Below, piece after piece: positions 25,930 to 33,660 of a stretch of 36,023 nucleotides of DNA. The stretch's first letter is position 1, and each line of letters begins with the position of its first letter. The position numbers and the translations under genes were made by a program. The notes beneath the pieces were generated by a model. That model was not told where the DNA came from and searched no databases. It worked only from the letters and a program-made list of their open reading frames with translations. Source of the DNA: Azospirillum sp. TSO22-1 (lineage in GTDB: Bacteria; Pseudomonadota; Alphaproteobacteria; Azospirillales; Azospirillaceae); assembly GCF_003116015.1 (NCBI RefSeq), contig NZ_LGQZ01000132.1:1-36023 (forward strand). Direction: 5' to 3'.

Positions 25930-27522
25930 ATGCCGATTCTGCCGACCTCCGACCGCCGCGCGCGCCTGATCGCCGCCGCCTTCCTGGTGCTCGCCCCGCT
26001 GGCCTACGGCGCGCTGGGGGTGTCGCTGGACATGGACGCCAATTGGGACCTGCGGAACTACCACTGGTACAACGCTTACGCATTCCTGACCGGCCGCATT
26101 GGCATCGACCTGCTGCCGGCGCAGATGCCCAGCTTCTACAACCCGATCCTCGACCTGCCTTTCTACTGGCTGGCCACCGCATTTCCGGCGCCGGTCGCCG
26201 GCTTTGTGTGGAGTGCCGTCCAGGGCCTGAACCTGCCGCTGCTGTTCGGCCTTGCCATGGCCAGCCTGAGCGTCGGCACGGAGATGCGGCGCACGCTGCT
26301 GGCGGCGGCGCTGGCGGCGATGGGCGGGCTCGGCGGCGGCACGCTGGGGCTGCTGGGCACGACGTTCCAGGACAACGTGGTCAGCCTGGGCGTGCTGGGC
26401 GCCGCGCTGGTGGTGGTCAGCGGGCTGCCGCGGCTGCTCGACGGGCCGGCCGGCTGGGCCTTCGCGCGGGTGGCGGCCGGCGGCGTGCTGGCCGGGGCGG
26501 CGATGGGGGCGAAGAACCCGACGGTGATCTTCGCGGTCGGGCTGTGCCTCGCCTTCCTGGTGCTGCCGGCGCGGCCCTGGCGGCGGCTGTGGCTGGCCTT
26601 CTTCTTCGGGATCGGCGTGCTGGCCGGGCTGGCGGCGACCGGCGGCTTCTGGATGGTCCACCTGTGGCAGAGCTACGGCAACCCGATCTTCCCGCACATG
26701 AATCACGTCTTCAAATCGCCGCTCGCCGCCATCTCCGACTACCGCAACTATTCCTTCCTGCCGGCCGATCCGGTGGAGCGGGTGTTCTTCCCCTTCTATT
26801 TCCTGCGCGACCCGATCAAGGTCGGCGAGGTGGCGTGGTTCGACCTGCGGGTGCCGCTGCTGTTCGCGCTGGTGCCGCTGGCCGGTCTGGCGGCGCTGGT
26901 GCGGCGGCCGGCGCAGGCGGTCGCCGTTCCCGGCGCGGCGCGCTACCTGCTGACTGCGCTGGCGGTGACCTACGCGCTGTGGGTCTACATGTTCTGCGTC
27001 TACCGCTATCTGGTGCCGGTGGAGATGCTGGCGCCGCTGGCCGTCGTGCTGGCGGCCGGAAGACTGCCGATGCCGGTCAAGGTGCGGATGGGCGCCGCGA
27101 CCGCCCTGCTGGTGCTGGTGCAGGCGACCATGCAGCCGGCTGACTGGGGCCGTGTGAACTGGAGCCGCCAGTGGGTGCAGGCCGACGTGCCGTCCATCGA
27201 GGATCCGGACCACACCATGCTGCTGATGGGCGGCTACTGGGCGATTTCGCACGTGGTGCCGCTATTCCCGCCGCAGATGCCGGTGGTGCGCATCCAGTCC
27301 AACTTCCTGCAGCCGGATTCTGTCGGCAACGGCATGCGCGCGGTGCTGGAGCGCCGGGTGGCCGAGCACAAAGGCGCGTTCCTGATGCTCAGCACCATCC
27401 CCGATACGCCCGGTGCCGCCAAGGCCGCCGCGCTGATGGGCCTGACGCTCGACCCGCAGGGCTGCCGCCCGGTGCCCAACAATCTGGGCGAGACGCTCAA
27501 CCTCTGCCCGGTGCGCCGCTAA
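25930..27522 (+). CDS. Polytopic membrane protein, probable GT-C type glycosyltransferase
   Basis: This 530-aa protein has about ten or more hydrophobic segments, starting with AAAFLVLAPLAYGALG. The first periplasmic loop has VSLDMDANWDLRNYHWYNAY, an acidic/aromatic pattern like the DxD/ExD-type loop of GT-C enzymes that use polyprenyl-phosphate sugars. The C-terminal roughly 150 residues are soluble and presumably periplasmic. I do not know a named family. Downstream lie a GT2 polyprenyl-phosphate glycosyltransferase and a GtrA-like flippase protein, which together suggest this protein transfers the flipped sugar onto an O-antigen or other surface glycan, in the GtrX role. The start at 25930 gives an N-terminal cytosolic Arg/Asp patch before TM1. 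The gap to the next gene is 147 nt. Confidence 0.8.
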   Translation: MPILPTSDRRARLIAAAFLVLAPLAYGALGVSLDMDANWDLRNYHWYNAYAFLTGRIGIDLLPAQMPSFYNPILDLPFYWLATAFPAPVAGFVWSAVQGLNLPLLFGLAMASLSVGTEMRRTLLAAALAAMGGLGGGTLGLLGTTFQDNVVSLGVLGAALVVVSGLPRLLDGPAGWAFARVAAGGVLAGAAMGAKNPTVIFAVGLCLAFLVLPARPWRRLWLAFFFGIGVLAGLAATGGFWMVHLWQSYGNPIFPHMNHVFKSPLAAISDYRNYSFLPADPVERVFFPFYFLRDPIKVGEVAWFDLRVPLLFALVPLAGLAALVRRPAQAVAVPGAARYLLTALAVTYALWVYMFCVYRYLVPVEMLAPLAVVLAAGRLPMPVKVRMGAATALLVLVQATMQPADWGRVNWSRQWVQADVPSIEDPDHTMLLMGGYWAISHVVPLFPPQMPVVRIQSNFLQPDSVGNGMRAVLERRVAEHKGAFLMLSTIPDTPGAAKAAALMGLTLDPQGCRPVPNNLGETLNLCPVRR

Positions 27523-27669
27523 GCCGCCGGTGGCAGCGAAGGTGCGTTCGGAGAATGTTGAACGGCGTACCCCGGCTGCACGCGGGACGGGCCGCTGGAA
27601 GGGGCGGTTGCAGGACATCACGGGCGTCCGCGCGTGATCGCATTTCGACAGTGGAATAGCGGGGAGCAG

Positions 27670-28728
27670 ATGGTGTTTATTCCGGAGACTCCACTGAAGC
27701 CGCCACAGGCCATGCCCGCCACGACCCTCACCCGCACCCCGGCCGCCGCCTCCGCTCCCTCCGAGGCGGCGCAGCCCGCGCCGCTGCCATGCTCCGTCGC
27801 CGTGCTGATCCCCTGCTACAACGAGGAAGCGGCCATCGGCAAGGTGGTGGAGGACTTCCGCGCCGCGCTGCCCGACGCCACCGTCTACGTCTACGACAAC
27901 AACTCCGCCGACCGCACCATCGAGGTGGCGAAGGCCGCCGGCGCGGTGGTGCGCACGGAGCCCCTGCAGGGCAAGGGCAACGTCATGCGCCGGATGTTCT
28001 CGGACATCGAGGCGGACGTCTACGTCCTGGTGGACGGCGACGACACCTACCACGCCCCCAGCGCGCCGCTGATGGTCAGGCGCCTGTGGGAAGAGCAGCT
28101 GGACATGGTCAACGGCGCGCGGGTGACCGACATCGTCGCCGCCTACCGCCCCGGCCACCGCTTCGGCAACAGGCTGCTGACCGGCCTGGTGGCGGAGGTG
28201 TTCGGCCACCGCATCCACGACATGCTCAGCGGCTACCGGGTGTTCTCGCGCCGCTTCGTCAAGAGCTTCCCGGCGCTGGCCTCCGGCTTCGAGACGGAGA
28301 CCGAACTGACGGTGCACGCGCTGGAGCTGCGCATGCCCATCGCCGAGGTGAAGACCCCCTACAAGGACCGGCCCGAGGGCTCGGTCAGCAAGCTGCGCAC
28401 CTACCGCGACGGCTTCCGCATCCTCAAGACCATCCTGGTCCTGGTGAAGGAGGAACGGCCGCTGCCGTTCTTCGCCACCGTCTTCGGGGTGCTGGCGGCG
28501 GTCTCGCTGATGCTGGTGGTGCCGGTCTTCCTGACCTACTTCCAGACAGGACTGGTGCCCCGCCTGCCCACCGCGGTGCTGGCGACCGGCACCATGGTGC
28601 TGGCCTTCCTCAGCCTGACCTGCGGCCTGATCCTCGACACCGTGACGCACGGCCGCAAGGAGATGAAGCGCCTGCGCTATCTCTCCATCCCCGCGCCGAA
28701 TTGCGCGCCGCCGAAGAGCGAGAAATGA
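27670..28728 (+). CDS. Family 2 glycosyltransferase, GtrB/DPM1-like polyprenyl-phosphate sugar transferase
   Basis: This 352-aa protein has an N-terminal Ala/Pro-rich leader (about 1-38) and then the GT2 fold: VAVLIPCYNEEAAIGKVVED, VYVYDNNSADRTIEVAK, and the metal-binding DGDDTY. Next come MLSGYRVFSRRFVKSFP and ETETELTVHALELRM, patterns of dolichol/undecaprenyl-phosphate sugar synthases. Two C-terminal membrane segments (FFATVFGVLAAVSLMLVV and VLATGTMVLAFLSLTCGL) anchor it. It would load a nucleotide-activated sugar onto undecaprenyl phosphate. ATG 27670 follows GGGGAGC; 27712 is another possibility. The stop overlaps the gtrA-like start as ATGA. Confidence 0.9.
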   Translation: MVFIPETPLKPPQAMPATTLTRTPAAASAPSEAAQPAPLPCSVAVLIPCYNEEAAIGKVVEDFRAALPDATVYVYDNNSADRTIEVAKAAGAVVRTEPLQGKGNVMRRMFSDIEADVYVLVDGDDTYHAPSAPLMVRRLWEEQLDMVNGARVTDIVAAYRPGHRFGNRLLTGLVAEVFGHRIHDMLSGYRVFSRRFVKSFPALASGFETETELTVHALELRMPIAEVKTPYKDRPEGSVSKLRTYRDGFRILKTILVLVKEERPLPFFATVFGVLAAVSLMLVVPVFLTYFQTGLVPRLPTAVLATGTMVLAFLSLTCGLILDTVTHGRKEMKRLRYLSIPAPNCAPPKSEK

Positions 28729-29156
28729 TCGACCTCGCGGTGAGGCTGCTCGACAGCCGGCTCGGCCGGCTGGGGGTGCAGTTCGGCAAGTTCGGGATGG
28801 TCGGCGTCGTCGGGCTGGTGGTCGATACGGCGGTGCTCTACCTCGGCCTGTGGGCGGGGCTGGAGTTCTTCGCCGCCCGCATCCCCTCCTTCTTCGCCGC
28901 GGCGACGACGACCTGGGCGCTGAACCGCGCCTTCACCTTCCGGCACGCCGACCACGCGCCGCTGCACCGCCAGTGGGCCGCCTTCATCGCCGCCAACGCG
29001 GTGGGCGGCGTGGTGAACTACACGGTGTCGGTGGTGCTGGAGGCGGGGGTGGACGTGTTCGACGCCTATCCGTTCCTGGCCGTCGCCGCCGGCGCCATCG
29101 CCGGCATGTTCTTCAACTTCGCCGCCTCCAAGCGCCTGGTGTTCAAGGGGGCGTGA
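28725..29156 (+). CDS. GtrA family membrane protein (putative lipid-linked sugar flippase)
   Basis: This 143-aa protein has four membrane segments. The first is preceded by QFGKFGMVGVVGLVVDTAVL, the typical GtrA opening; the second ends in TTTWALNRAFTFRH, also diagnostic. The end, FFNFAASKRLVFKGA, matches the family's N-F-x-x-S-K/R-x-x-V-F signature. GtrA proteins are thought to flip undecaprenyl-phosphate-linked sugar to the periplasmic side for serotype-converting or teichoic/arabinogalactan glycosylation. Its start overlaps the GT2 gene by 4 nt, confirming a GtrB-GtrA pair. Its end overlaps the convergent DUF4242 gene by 14 nt. Confidence 0.92.
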   Translation: MIDLAVRLLDSRLGRLGVQFGKFGMVGVVGLVVDTAVLYLGLWAGLEFFAARIPSFFAAATTTWALNRAFTFRHADHAPLHRQWAAFIAANAVGGVVNYTVSVVLEAGVDVFDAYPFLAVAAGAIAGMFFNFAASKRLVFKGA

Positions 29157-29409
29157 GGTCCATCGCCTCGACGACGCGGGTGTAGGGCAGCCCGGCGGTG
29201 TCGTTCAGCCGCCGCACCGCGTCCGCGTCGTCGGCGTCGAACAGGCACTCGCAACGGCCCTCGCTCGGCACGAACATGCTGCGGATGTAGCGCACCCGCG
29301 TGCCCTCGGCGCTCATGTCGCGGGCGGTGTCGATGGCCCGCCGCTGTGCCGCCGCGAGGTCGTCCATGCCGATGCCCTTGAGGTCCCGTTCGGCCATGTA
29401 GACGGTCAT
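29143..29409 (-). CDS. DUF4242 domain protein
   Basis: This 88-aa protein begins MTVYMAERDLKGIGMDDLAA and has VRYIRSMFVPSEGRCECLFD, with the conserved Y-x-x-S-x-x-P-x-E-x-R-C core of DUF4242 (the group containing the nickel-binding SCO4226 of Streptomyces). It is a small ferredoxin-like alpha/beta domain. GGGAGGGC just before the ATG at 29409 fixes the start. Function is unknown; metal binding is possible, but I see few His residues to support nickel. It converges on and overlaps the gtrA-like gene by 14 nt, and is divergent from dapF. Confidence 0.85.
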   Translation of the reverse strand: MTVYMAERDLKGIGMDDLAAAQRRAIDTARDMSAEGTRVRYIRSMFVPSEGRCECLFDADDADAVRRLNDTAGLPYTRVVEAMDLTPP

Positions 29410-29583
29410 GATGCCCTCCCTGGACAATGTCCCGGGCCAGTTTCGCACGCGGGCCGGCGCCGCGGCGGTGGGCATCGGAGGAGCACCCCCGACCCGGGGG
29501 CATAGCGCCCTGCCCGTTCGGACGGGGCCGGCAGCGTGGCCGCCCATGGACTCGGGAGGCCGGGTCGCCATATAACGGCGGTC

Positions 29584-30417
29584 ATGATGCGCGACTTCCT
29601 GAAGATGCACGGGCTCGGCAACGACTTCGTCGTGATCGACGCCCGCAACGAGACCTACGCCCCGTCCGAGGCGGAGGTGCGGGCCATTTCCAACCGCAGG
29701 ACCGGTGTGGGCTGCGATCAGTTCATCGTCGTCGAGCCGGCGCAGGACCCGCGCGCCTCCGCGTTCATGCGCATCCGCAACGCCGACGGCGGCGAGGTGG
29801 GGGCGTGCGGCAACGCGTCGCGCTGCGTCGGTTGGCTGCTGATGGAGGAGACCGGCGCCGATCGCGTCATCTTCCAGACCGCCGCCGGCCTGCTGGAGGC
29901 ATCGCGCGCCGGCGACGGGCTGATCACCGTCGACATGGGTCCGGCCAACCTGGAATGGACCGCCATCCCGCTGGCGCAGCCTGCCGACACGCTGCACCTG
30001 CCGATCGAACAGGGCGGAGTGTCGGATCCGGTCGCCGTCAATATGGGCAACCCGCACGCGGTGTACTTCGTACCCGACGCCGAGGCGGTGGACGTCGCCG
30101 GGATCGGCCCCGGCCTGGAGCGCCACCCGCTGTTCCCCGAGCGCACCAACGTCGAGTTCGCCACCGTCGTCGCCCCGAACCGCATCCGCATGCGGGTGTG
30201 GGAGCGCGGTGCCGGCGTCACCCAGGCTTGCGGTACCGGCGCCTGCGCCACCGCCGTGGCGGCGGCGCGCCGCGGCCTCACGGGCCGCAAGGCCGACGTG
30301 GTGCTGGACGGCGGCACCCTGACTATCGAGTGGCGCGAGGACGGCCACGTGCTGATGACCGGCCCGGTCGCCGTGAGCTTTACCGGACGGCTGGCGCCCG
30401 AACTGGCCGCGGTGTGA
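29584..30417 (+). CDS. dapF: Diaminopimelate epimerase
   Basis: This 277-aa cytosolic enzyme converts LL- to meso-diaminopimelate for lysine and peptidoglycan synthesis. It has the opening FLKMHGLGNDFVVIDARN, the first catalytic Cys (Cys75) in GEVGACGNASRCV, and the second in QACGTGACATAVAA. MGNPHAVYFV and ERTNVEFATVV are also conserved. ATG 29584 or the adjacent ATG 29587 starts the protein; the ribosome site is weak. Its stop overlaps the next ATG as TGATG. In alphaproteobacteria dapF is often followed by mtaB and ftsY, as here, but two small DUF genes intervene. Confidence 0.95.
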   Translation: MMRDFLKMHGLGNDFVVIDARNETYAPSEAEVRAISNRRTGVGCDQFIVVEPAQDPRASAFMRIRNADGGEVGACGNASRCVGWLLMEETGADRVIFQTAAGLLEASRAGDGLITVDMGPANLEWTAIPLAQPADTLHLPIEQGGVSDPVAVNMGNPHAVYFVPDAEAVDVAGIGPGLERHPLFPERTNVEFATVVAPNRIRMRVWERGAGVTQACGTGACATAVAAARRGLTGRKADVVLDGGTLTIEWREDGHVLMTGPVAVSFTGRLAPELAAV

Positions 30418-30677
30418 TGCCTGAGATAAGCCGTTTCTTCGGCATCATCATCGCGATGTATTATAACGATCACGCTCCGCCTCACTTTCATGCCCGCTAT
30501 GGAGCGCAGAAGGCGGTGATCGATATTGAAACGTTGGCGGTTATCGAGGGAGCGTTGTCGCCGCGCGCCCTCGGCATGGTGACGGAGTGGGCGGCACAGC
30601 ATCGGGACGAGTTGCGCGAGGATTGGCGGCTGGCGCGTCAGCATGACACGCTGAAGGCCATCGCTCCGCTGGAGTAA
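30417..30677 (+). CDS. DUF4160 domain protein, second DUF4160-DUF2442 pair
   Basis: This 86-aa protein starts MPEISRFFGIIIAMYYNDHA and carries the DUF4160 hallmark YYNDHAPPHFHARYGAQKAV, with three His close together. The C-terminal EWAAQHRDELREDWRLAR is a charged helix. It is clearly a family member but only distantly similar to the copy at 15803-16045. Its start overlaps the dapF stop as TGATG, so it is translated with dapF and has no promoter space of its own, which is unlike a self-contained toxin-antitoxin unit. DUF2442 follows after 4 nt. Function is not established. Confidence 0.9.
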   Translation: MPEISRFFGIIIAMYYNDHAPPHFHARYGAQKAVIDIETLAVIEGALSPRALGMVTEWAAQHRDELREDWRLARQHDTLKAIAPLE

Positions 30678-30681
30678 GGGT

Positions 30682-30963
30682 ATGTTGAAGGACATTGTCG
30701 ACGTGCAGCCGTTGGACGGCTATCGCCTGCGCCTCCGCTTCGAGGATGGCGCGGAGGGCGAACTCGACATGACGGAGATGCTGTCGTTCGAAGGCGTCTT
30801 CGCGCCGTTGCGCGAGCGGGCGGCGTTCGCCGCGGTGCGTGTCGATCCCGATCTCGGCACCATTGTCTGGCCGAACGGCGCCGACGTCGATCCATGCGTG
30901 CTGTATTCGAAGATTACCGGGGCTCCGCTGCCCGGCCAGGAGCGTCCGCGCCATGCCGGATGA
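30682..30963 (+). CDS. DUF2442 domain protein, second DUF4160-DUF2442 pair
   Basis: This 93-aa protein starts MLKDIVDVQPLDGYRLRLRF and continues with EDGAEGELDMTEML, FAAVRVDPDLGTIVWPNGAD and VDPCVLYSKITG. The IVWPNGADV segment is the typical DUF2442 end motif. TAAGGG just before the ATG at 30682 serves as ribosome site. The tail (GAPLPGQERPRHAG) overlaps the start of mtaB by 11 nt. The sequence class is different from the DUF2442 at 15565-15828, which has the shorter HWPDIDEDLS ending. Confidence 0.9.
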   Translation: MLKDIVDVQPLDGYRLRLRFEDGAEGELDMTEMLSFEGVFAPLRERAAFAAVRVDPDLGTIVWPNGADVDPCVLYSKITGAPLPGQERPRHAG

Positions 30964-32221
30964 CGTGAAGATGCCCGCCAAGACGCCGGAGATCGTCACC
31001 TTCGGCTGCCGCCTGAACACCTACGAGTCCGAGGTGATGCGCTCCCACGCCCGCAACGCGGGGCTGGAGAACGTCGTCATCGTCAACACCTGCGCCGTCA
31101 CCTCGGAAGCCGAGCGGCAGGCGCGGCAGACCATCCGCAAGCTCAAGCGCGAGAACCCGGACGCCCGCATCGTCGTCACCGGCTGCGCCGCGCAGATCGC
31201 CCCGGCCAAGTACGCCGAGATGCCGGAGGTCGACCAGGTCCTCGGCAACCAGGAGAAGCTGCAGCCCGAAAGCTGGGGCCTGCCCTCGGCCGAGAAGGTG
31301 CTGGTCAACGACATCATGTCGGTGAAGGAGACCGCCGGCCACCTGATCGGCGGCTTCGAGGACCGGGCGCGCGCCTTCGTCCAGGTGCAGCAGGGCTGCG
31401 ACCACCGCTGCACCTTCTGCATCATCCCCTACGGCCGCGGCCCCTCGCGCTCCGTGCCCATCGGCGCGGTGGTCGAGCAGGTGCAGGCCCTGGTGGCCGC
31501 CGGCTACACCGAGGTGGTGCTGTCCGGAGTCGACGTCACCAGCTACGGCCCCGACCTGCCGGGCAGCCCGACGCTGGGGCAGATGATCCGCCGGCTGCTG
31601 GCCATGGTGCCGGAGCTGCCGCGGCTGCGCCTCTCCTCGCTCGACTGCATCGAGATCGACGACGACCTCTGGCGCCTGATCGAGACCGAGCCGCGGCTGA
31701 TGCCGCACCTGCACTTGTCGCTGCAGGCCGGCGACGACCTGATCCTCAAGCGCATGAAGCGCCGGCACAGCCGCGCCGACGCCGTCGCCTTCTGCGCCAA
31801 GGTGCGCGAACGCCGTCCGGACTTCGTCTTCGGCGCCGACTTCATCGCCGGCTTCCCCACCGAGGACGAGGCGATGTTCGAGAACACGCTGCGCCTCGTC
31901 GAGGAATGCGGGCTGACCTGGCTGCACGTCTTCCCCTACTCGCCCCGTCCCGGCACCCCGGCGGCGAAGATGCCGCAGGACAACAGCCGCTTCCGCAAGG
32001 ATCGCGCCGCCCGCCTGCGCGCCGCCGGCGACTCGGCGGTGGCGCGCTACCTGGACTCCCAGGTCGGCCGCACCGCCACCGTGCTGGTGGAGAAGGACGA
32101 CCTCGGCCGCACCGAGCACTTCGCCGAGATCCGCCTGGGCCGGACCTACCCGCCCGGCACGCTGGTGCGCACGCACATCGACGGCATCGACGGCGGCGTG
32201 CTGCGCGGCACCCCCCTCTAA
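30953..32221 (+). CDS. mtaB: tRNA t6A37 methylthiotransferase MtaB
   Basis: This 422-aa radical-SAM enzyme adds a methylthio group to t6A at position 37 of tRNAs reading ANN codons. The N-terminal MTTase domain has the three cluster Cys: Cys19 (FGCRLN), Cys47 (NTCAVT) and Cys78 (TGCAAQ). The radical-SAM triad is Cys149-Cys153-Cys156 in GCDHRCTFCIIPYGRG, a MtaB-type pattern. A C-terminal TRAM domain (about 355-420) binds tRNA. FGCRLN rather than the GCxMN of MiaB separates it from MiaB. ATG 30953 lies 10 nt after AGGAG; ATG 30971 is an alternative. It overlaps DUF2442 and lies 15 nt before ftsY. Confidence 0.94.
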   Translation: MPDDVKMPAKTPEIVTFGCRLNTYESEVMRSHARNAGLENVVIVNTCAVTSEAERQARQTIRKLKRENPDARIVVTGCAAQIAPAKYAEMPEVDQVLGNQEKLQPESWGLPSAEKVLVNDIMSVKETAGHLIGGFEDRARAFVQVQQGCDHRCTFCIIPYGRGPSRSVPIGAVVEQVQALVAAGYTEVVLSGVDVTSYGPDLPGSPTLGQMIRRLLAMVPELPRLRLSSLDCIEIDDDLWRLIETEPRLMPHLHLSLQAGDDLILKRMKRRHSRADAVAFCAKVRERRPDFVFGADFIAGFPTEDEAMFENTLRLVEECGLTWLHVFPYSPRPGTPAAKMPQDNSRFRKDRAARLRAAGDSAVARYLDSQVGRTATVLVEKDDLGRTEHFAEIRLGRTYPPGTLVRTHIDGIDGGVLRGTPL

Positions 32222-32236
32222 GACTTCGGATACCCC

Positions 32237-33436
32237 ATGATCCTGCGTTGGTTCGGCCGCAAGAAGCCCGAGGAAGAGACCGTCAAGGACGTGCCGCCGG
32301 CTCCGGAGCCCGAGGTTGCGGCTGAGGAAGCCCCGCACCCGGTCCCCGAGGTGGTCGAGGGCGCGCAGCTTCCCGAGGAACTGCCCCCGGCGCTCGCCGT
32401 CGAGACGGTTCCACCCCCACCGCTGGCCGAACCGGCCCCCGACGATGCCGAGTTCACACCCGAGCACCACGCGGCCGAGCGGGAGTCCGCCCATACCATC
32501 TCCGAGGAGCCGCCCAAGAAGGGCTGGCTGGCCCGGCTGAAGGAAGGGCTGTCCAAGTCCTCCTCCAAGCTGACCGACGGCATCACCGGCATCTTCACCA
32601 AGCGCAAGCTCGACGACGAGGCGCTGGAGGAGTTGGAGGAGCTGCTGATCACCGCCGACCTCGGCCCCGTCACCGCCGCCAAGATGACGGCCGAGTTGGC
32701 ACGCACCCGCTTCGGCAAGGAGGTCGGCCCGGATGAGGTCAAGGCGACGCTGGCGGCCGAGGTGGCGAAGATCGTCGGCCCGGTGGCGCAGCCGCTGACC
32801 ATCGACATGGGCCTGAAACCGCACGTCATCCTGCTGGTCGGCGTCAACGGCACCGGCAAGACGACGACCATCGGCAAGCTGGCCCGCCAGTTCCGCGACG
32901 AGGGCAAGAGCGTGATGCTGGCCGCCGGCGACACCTTCCGCGCCGCGGCCGTGAGCCAGCTGAAGATCTGGGGCGAGCGCACCGGCTGTGCCGTGGTCGC
33001 CCGCGAGACCGGCGCGGACGCCGCCGGCCTCGCCTACGACGCGCTGGAGCGGGCGCGGGCTGAGAAGGTGGACGTGCTGCTGATCGACACGGCCGGCCGC
33101 CTGCAGAACAAGACCGGCCTGATGGACGAGTTGCGCAAGATCGTCCGCGTCATCAAGAAGGTGGACGAGACCGCCCCGCACACCACGCTGCTGACGCTGG
33201 ATGCCACCACCGGCCAGAACGCGCACAGCCAGGTCGAGGTGTTCCGCGACATGGTCAACGTGTCGGGGCTGATCCTCACCAAGCTGGACGGCTCGGCGCG
33301 CGGCGGCGTGCTGGTCTCGCTGGCGGAGAAGTTCAAGCTGCCGGTGCACGCCATCGGTATCGGCGAGGGCGTCTACGACCTGCGGCCCTTCGACGCCGAC
33401 GCCTTCGCCAAGTCGCTGATGGGGATCCAGTCGTAA
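32237..33436 (+). CDS. ftsY: Signal recognition particle receptor FtsY
   Basis: This 399-aa SRP-family GTPase docks SRP-ribosome complexes at the inner membrane. The N-terminal acidic A domain (about 1-95, rich in Glu, Pro and Ala) follows a short basic start, MILRWFGRKK. The N domain (about 97-185) begins KKGWLARLKEGLSKSS. The G domain has G1 GVNGTGKT (202-209), DTFRAAA, the G3 DTAGR, TKLDGSARGG (G4), and ends with YDLRPFDADAFAKSLMG. It is the last gene of the dapF-mtaB-ftsY unit; a long inverted repeat follows, which probably ends the transcript. Confidence 0.97.
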   Translation: MILRWFGRKKPEEETVKDVPPAPEPEVAAEEAPHPVPEVVEGAQLPEELPPALAVETVPPPPLAEPAPDDAEFTPEHHAAERESAHTISEEPPKKGWLARLKEGLSKSSSKLTDGITGIFTKRKLDDEALEELEELLITADLGPVTAAKMTAELARTRFGKEVGPDEVKATLAAEVAKIVGPVAQPLTIDMGLKPHVILLVGVNGTGKTTTIGKLARQFRDEGKSVMLAAGDTFRAAAVSQLKIWGERTGCAVVARETGADAAGLAYDALERARAEKVDVLLIDTAGRLQNKTGLMDELRKIVRVIKKVDETAPHTTLLTLDATTGQNAHSQVEVFRDMVNVSGLILTKLDGSARGGVLVSLAEKFKLPVHAIGIGEGVYDLRPFDADAFAKSLMGIQS

Positions 33437-33454
33437 CGGGGAACAACAAGCTTC

Positions 33455-33594
33455 ACACGGATTTCACGGATTTGGGCACGGATTACACGGATTTTCTTTG
33501 GTCGTGCACAACACACGGCTTGCGGAACTTCCAGGACGTCGCAAGCATCAAAAAAGATCCGTGAAATCCGTGCCTCAATCCGTGAAATCCGTGT
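33455..33594. repeat. Long inverted repeat made of CACGGATT units
   Basis: The left arm (33455-33495) and right arm (33554-33594) are about 41 bp each and complementary except for about four positions. Each arm holds a doubled unit of the type CACGGATTTCACGGATT. The 58-nt centre contains a further CTTGCG...CGCAAG stem and is followed by an A-run. The unit resembles a dispersed repeat (variants such as CACGGATTTCACGGAT) that I recall from unrelated phyla. It lies 18 nt past ftsY and may act as a terminator. Confidence 0.85.
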
Positions 33595-33660
33595 AGACCG
33601 GGTTGTCCCCCAGCCGCGCCGAACGTTGCCACCCCTCCTCCCATAGCCTATGTGAAGGAC

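Noticed and set aside
27523..27669. A small gene between the GT-C-like gene and the GT2 gene
   Set aside because: No frame with start, ribosome site and coding character was seen in these 147 nt.
33455..33594. CRISPR array suspected from repeated CACGGATT units
   Set aside because: Only two arms exist, they are inverted rather than direct, there are no constant-length spacers and no cas genes.
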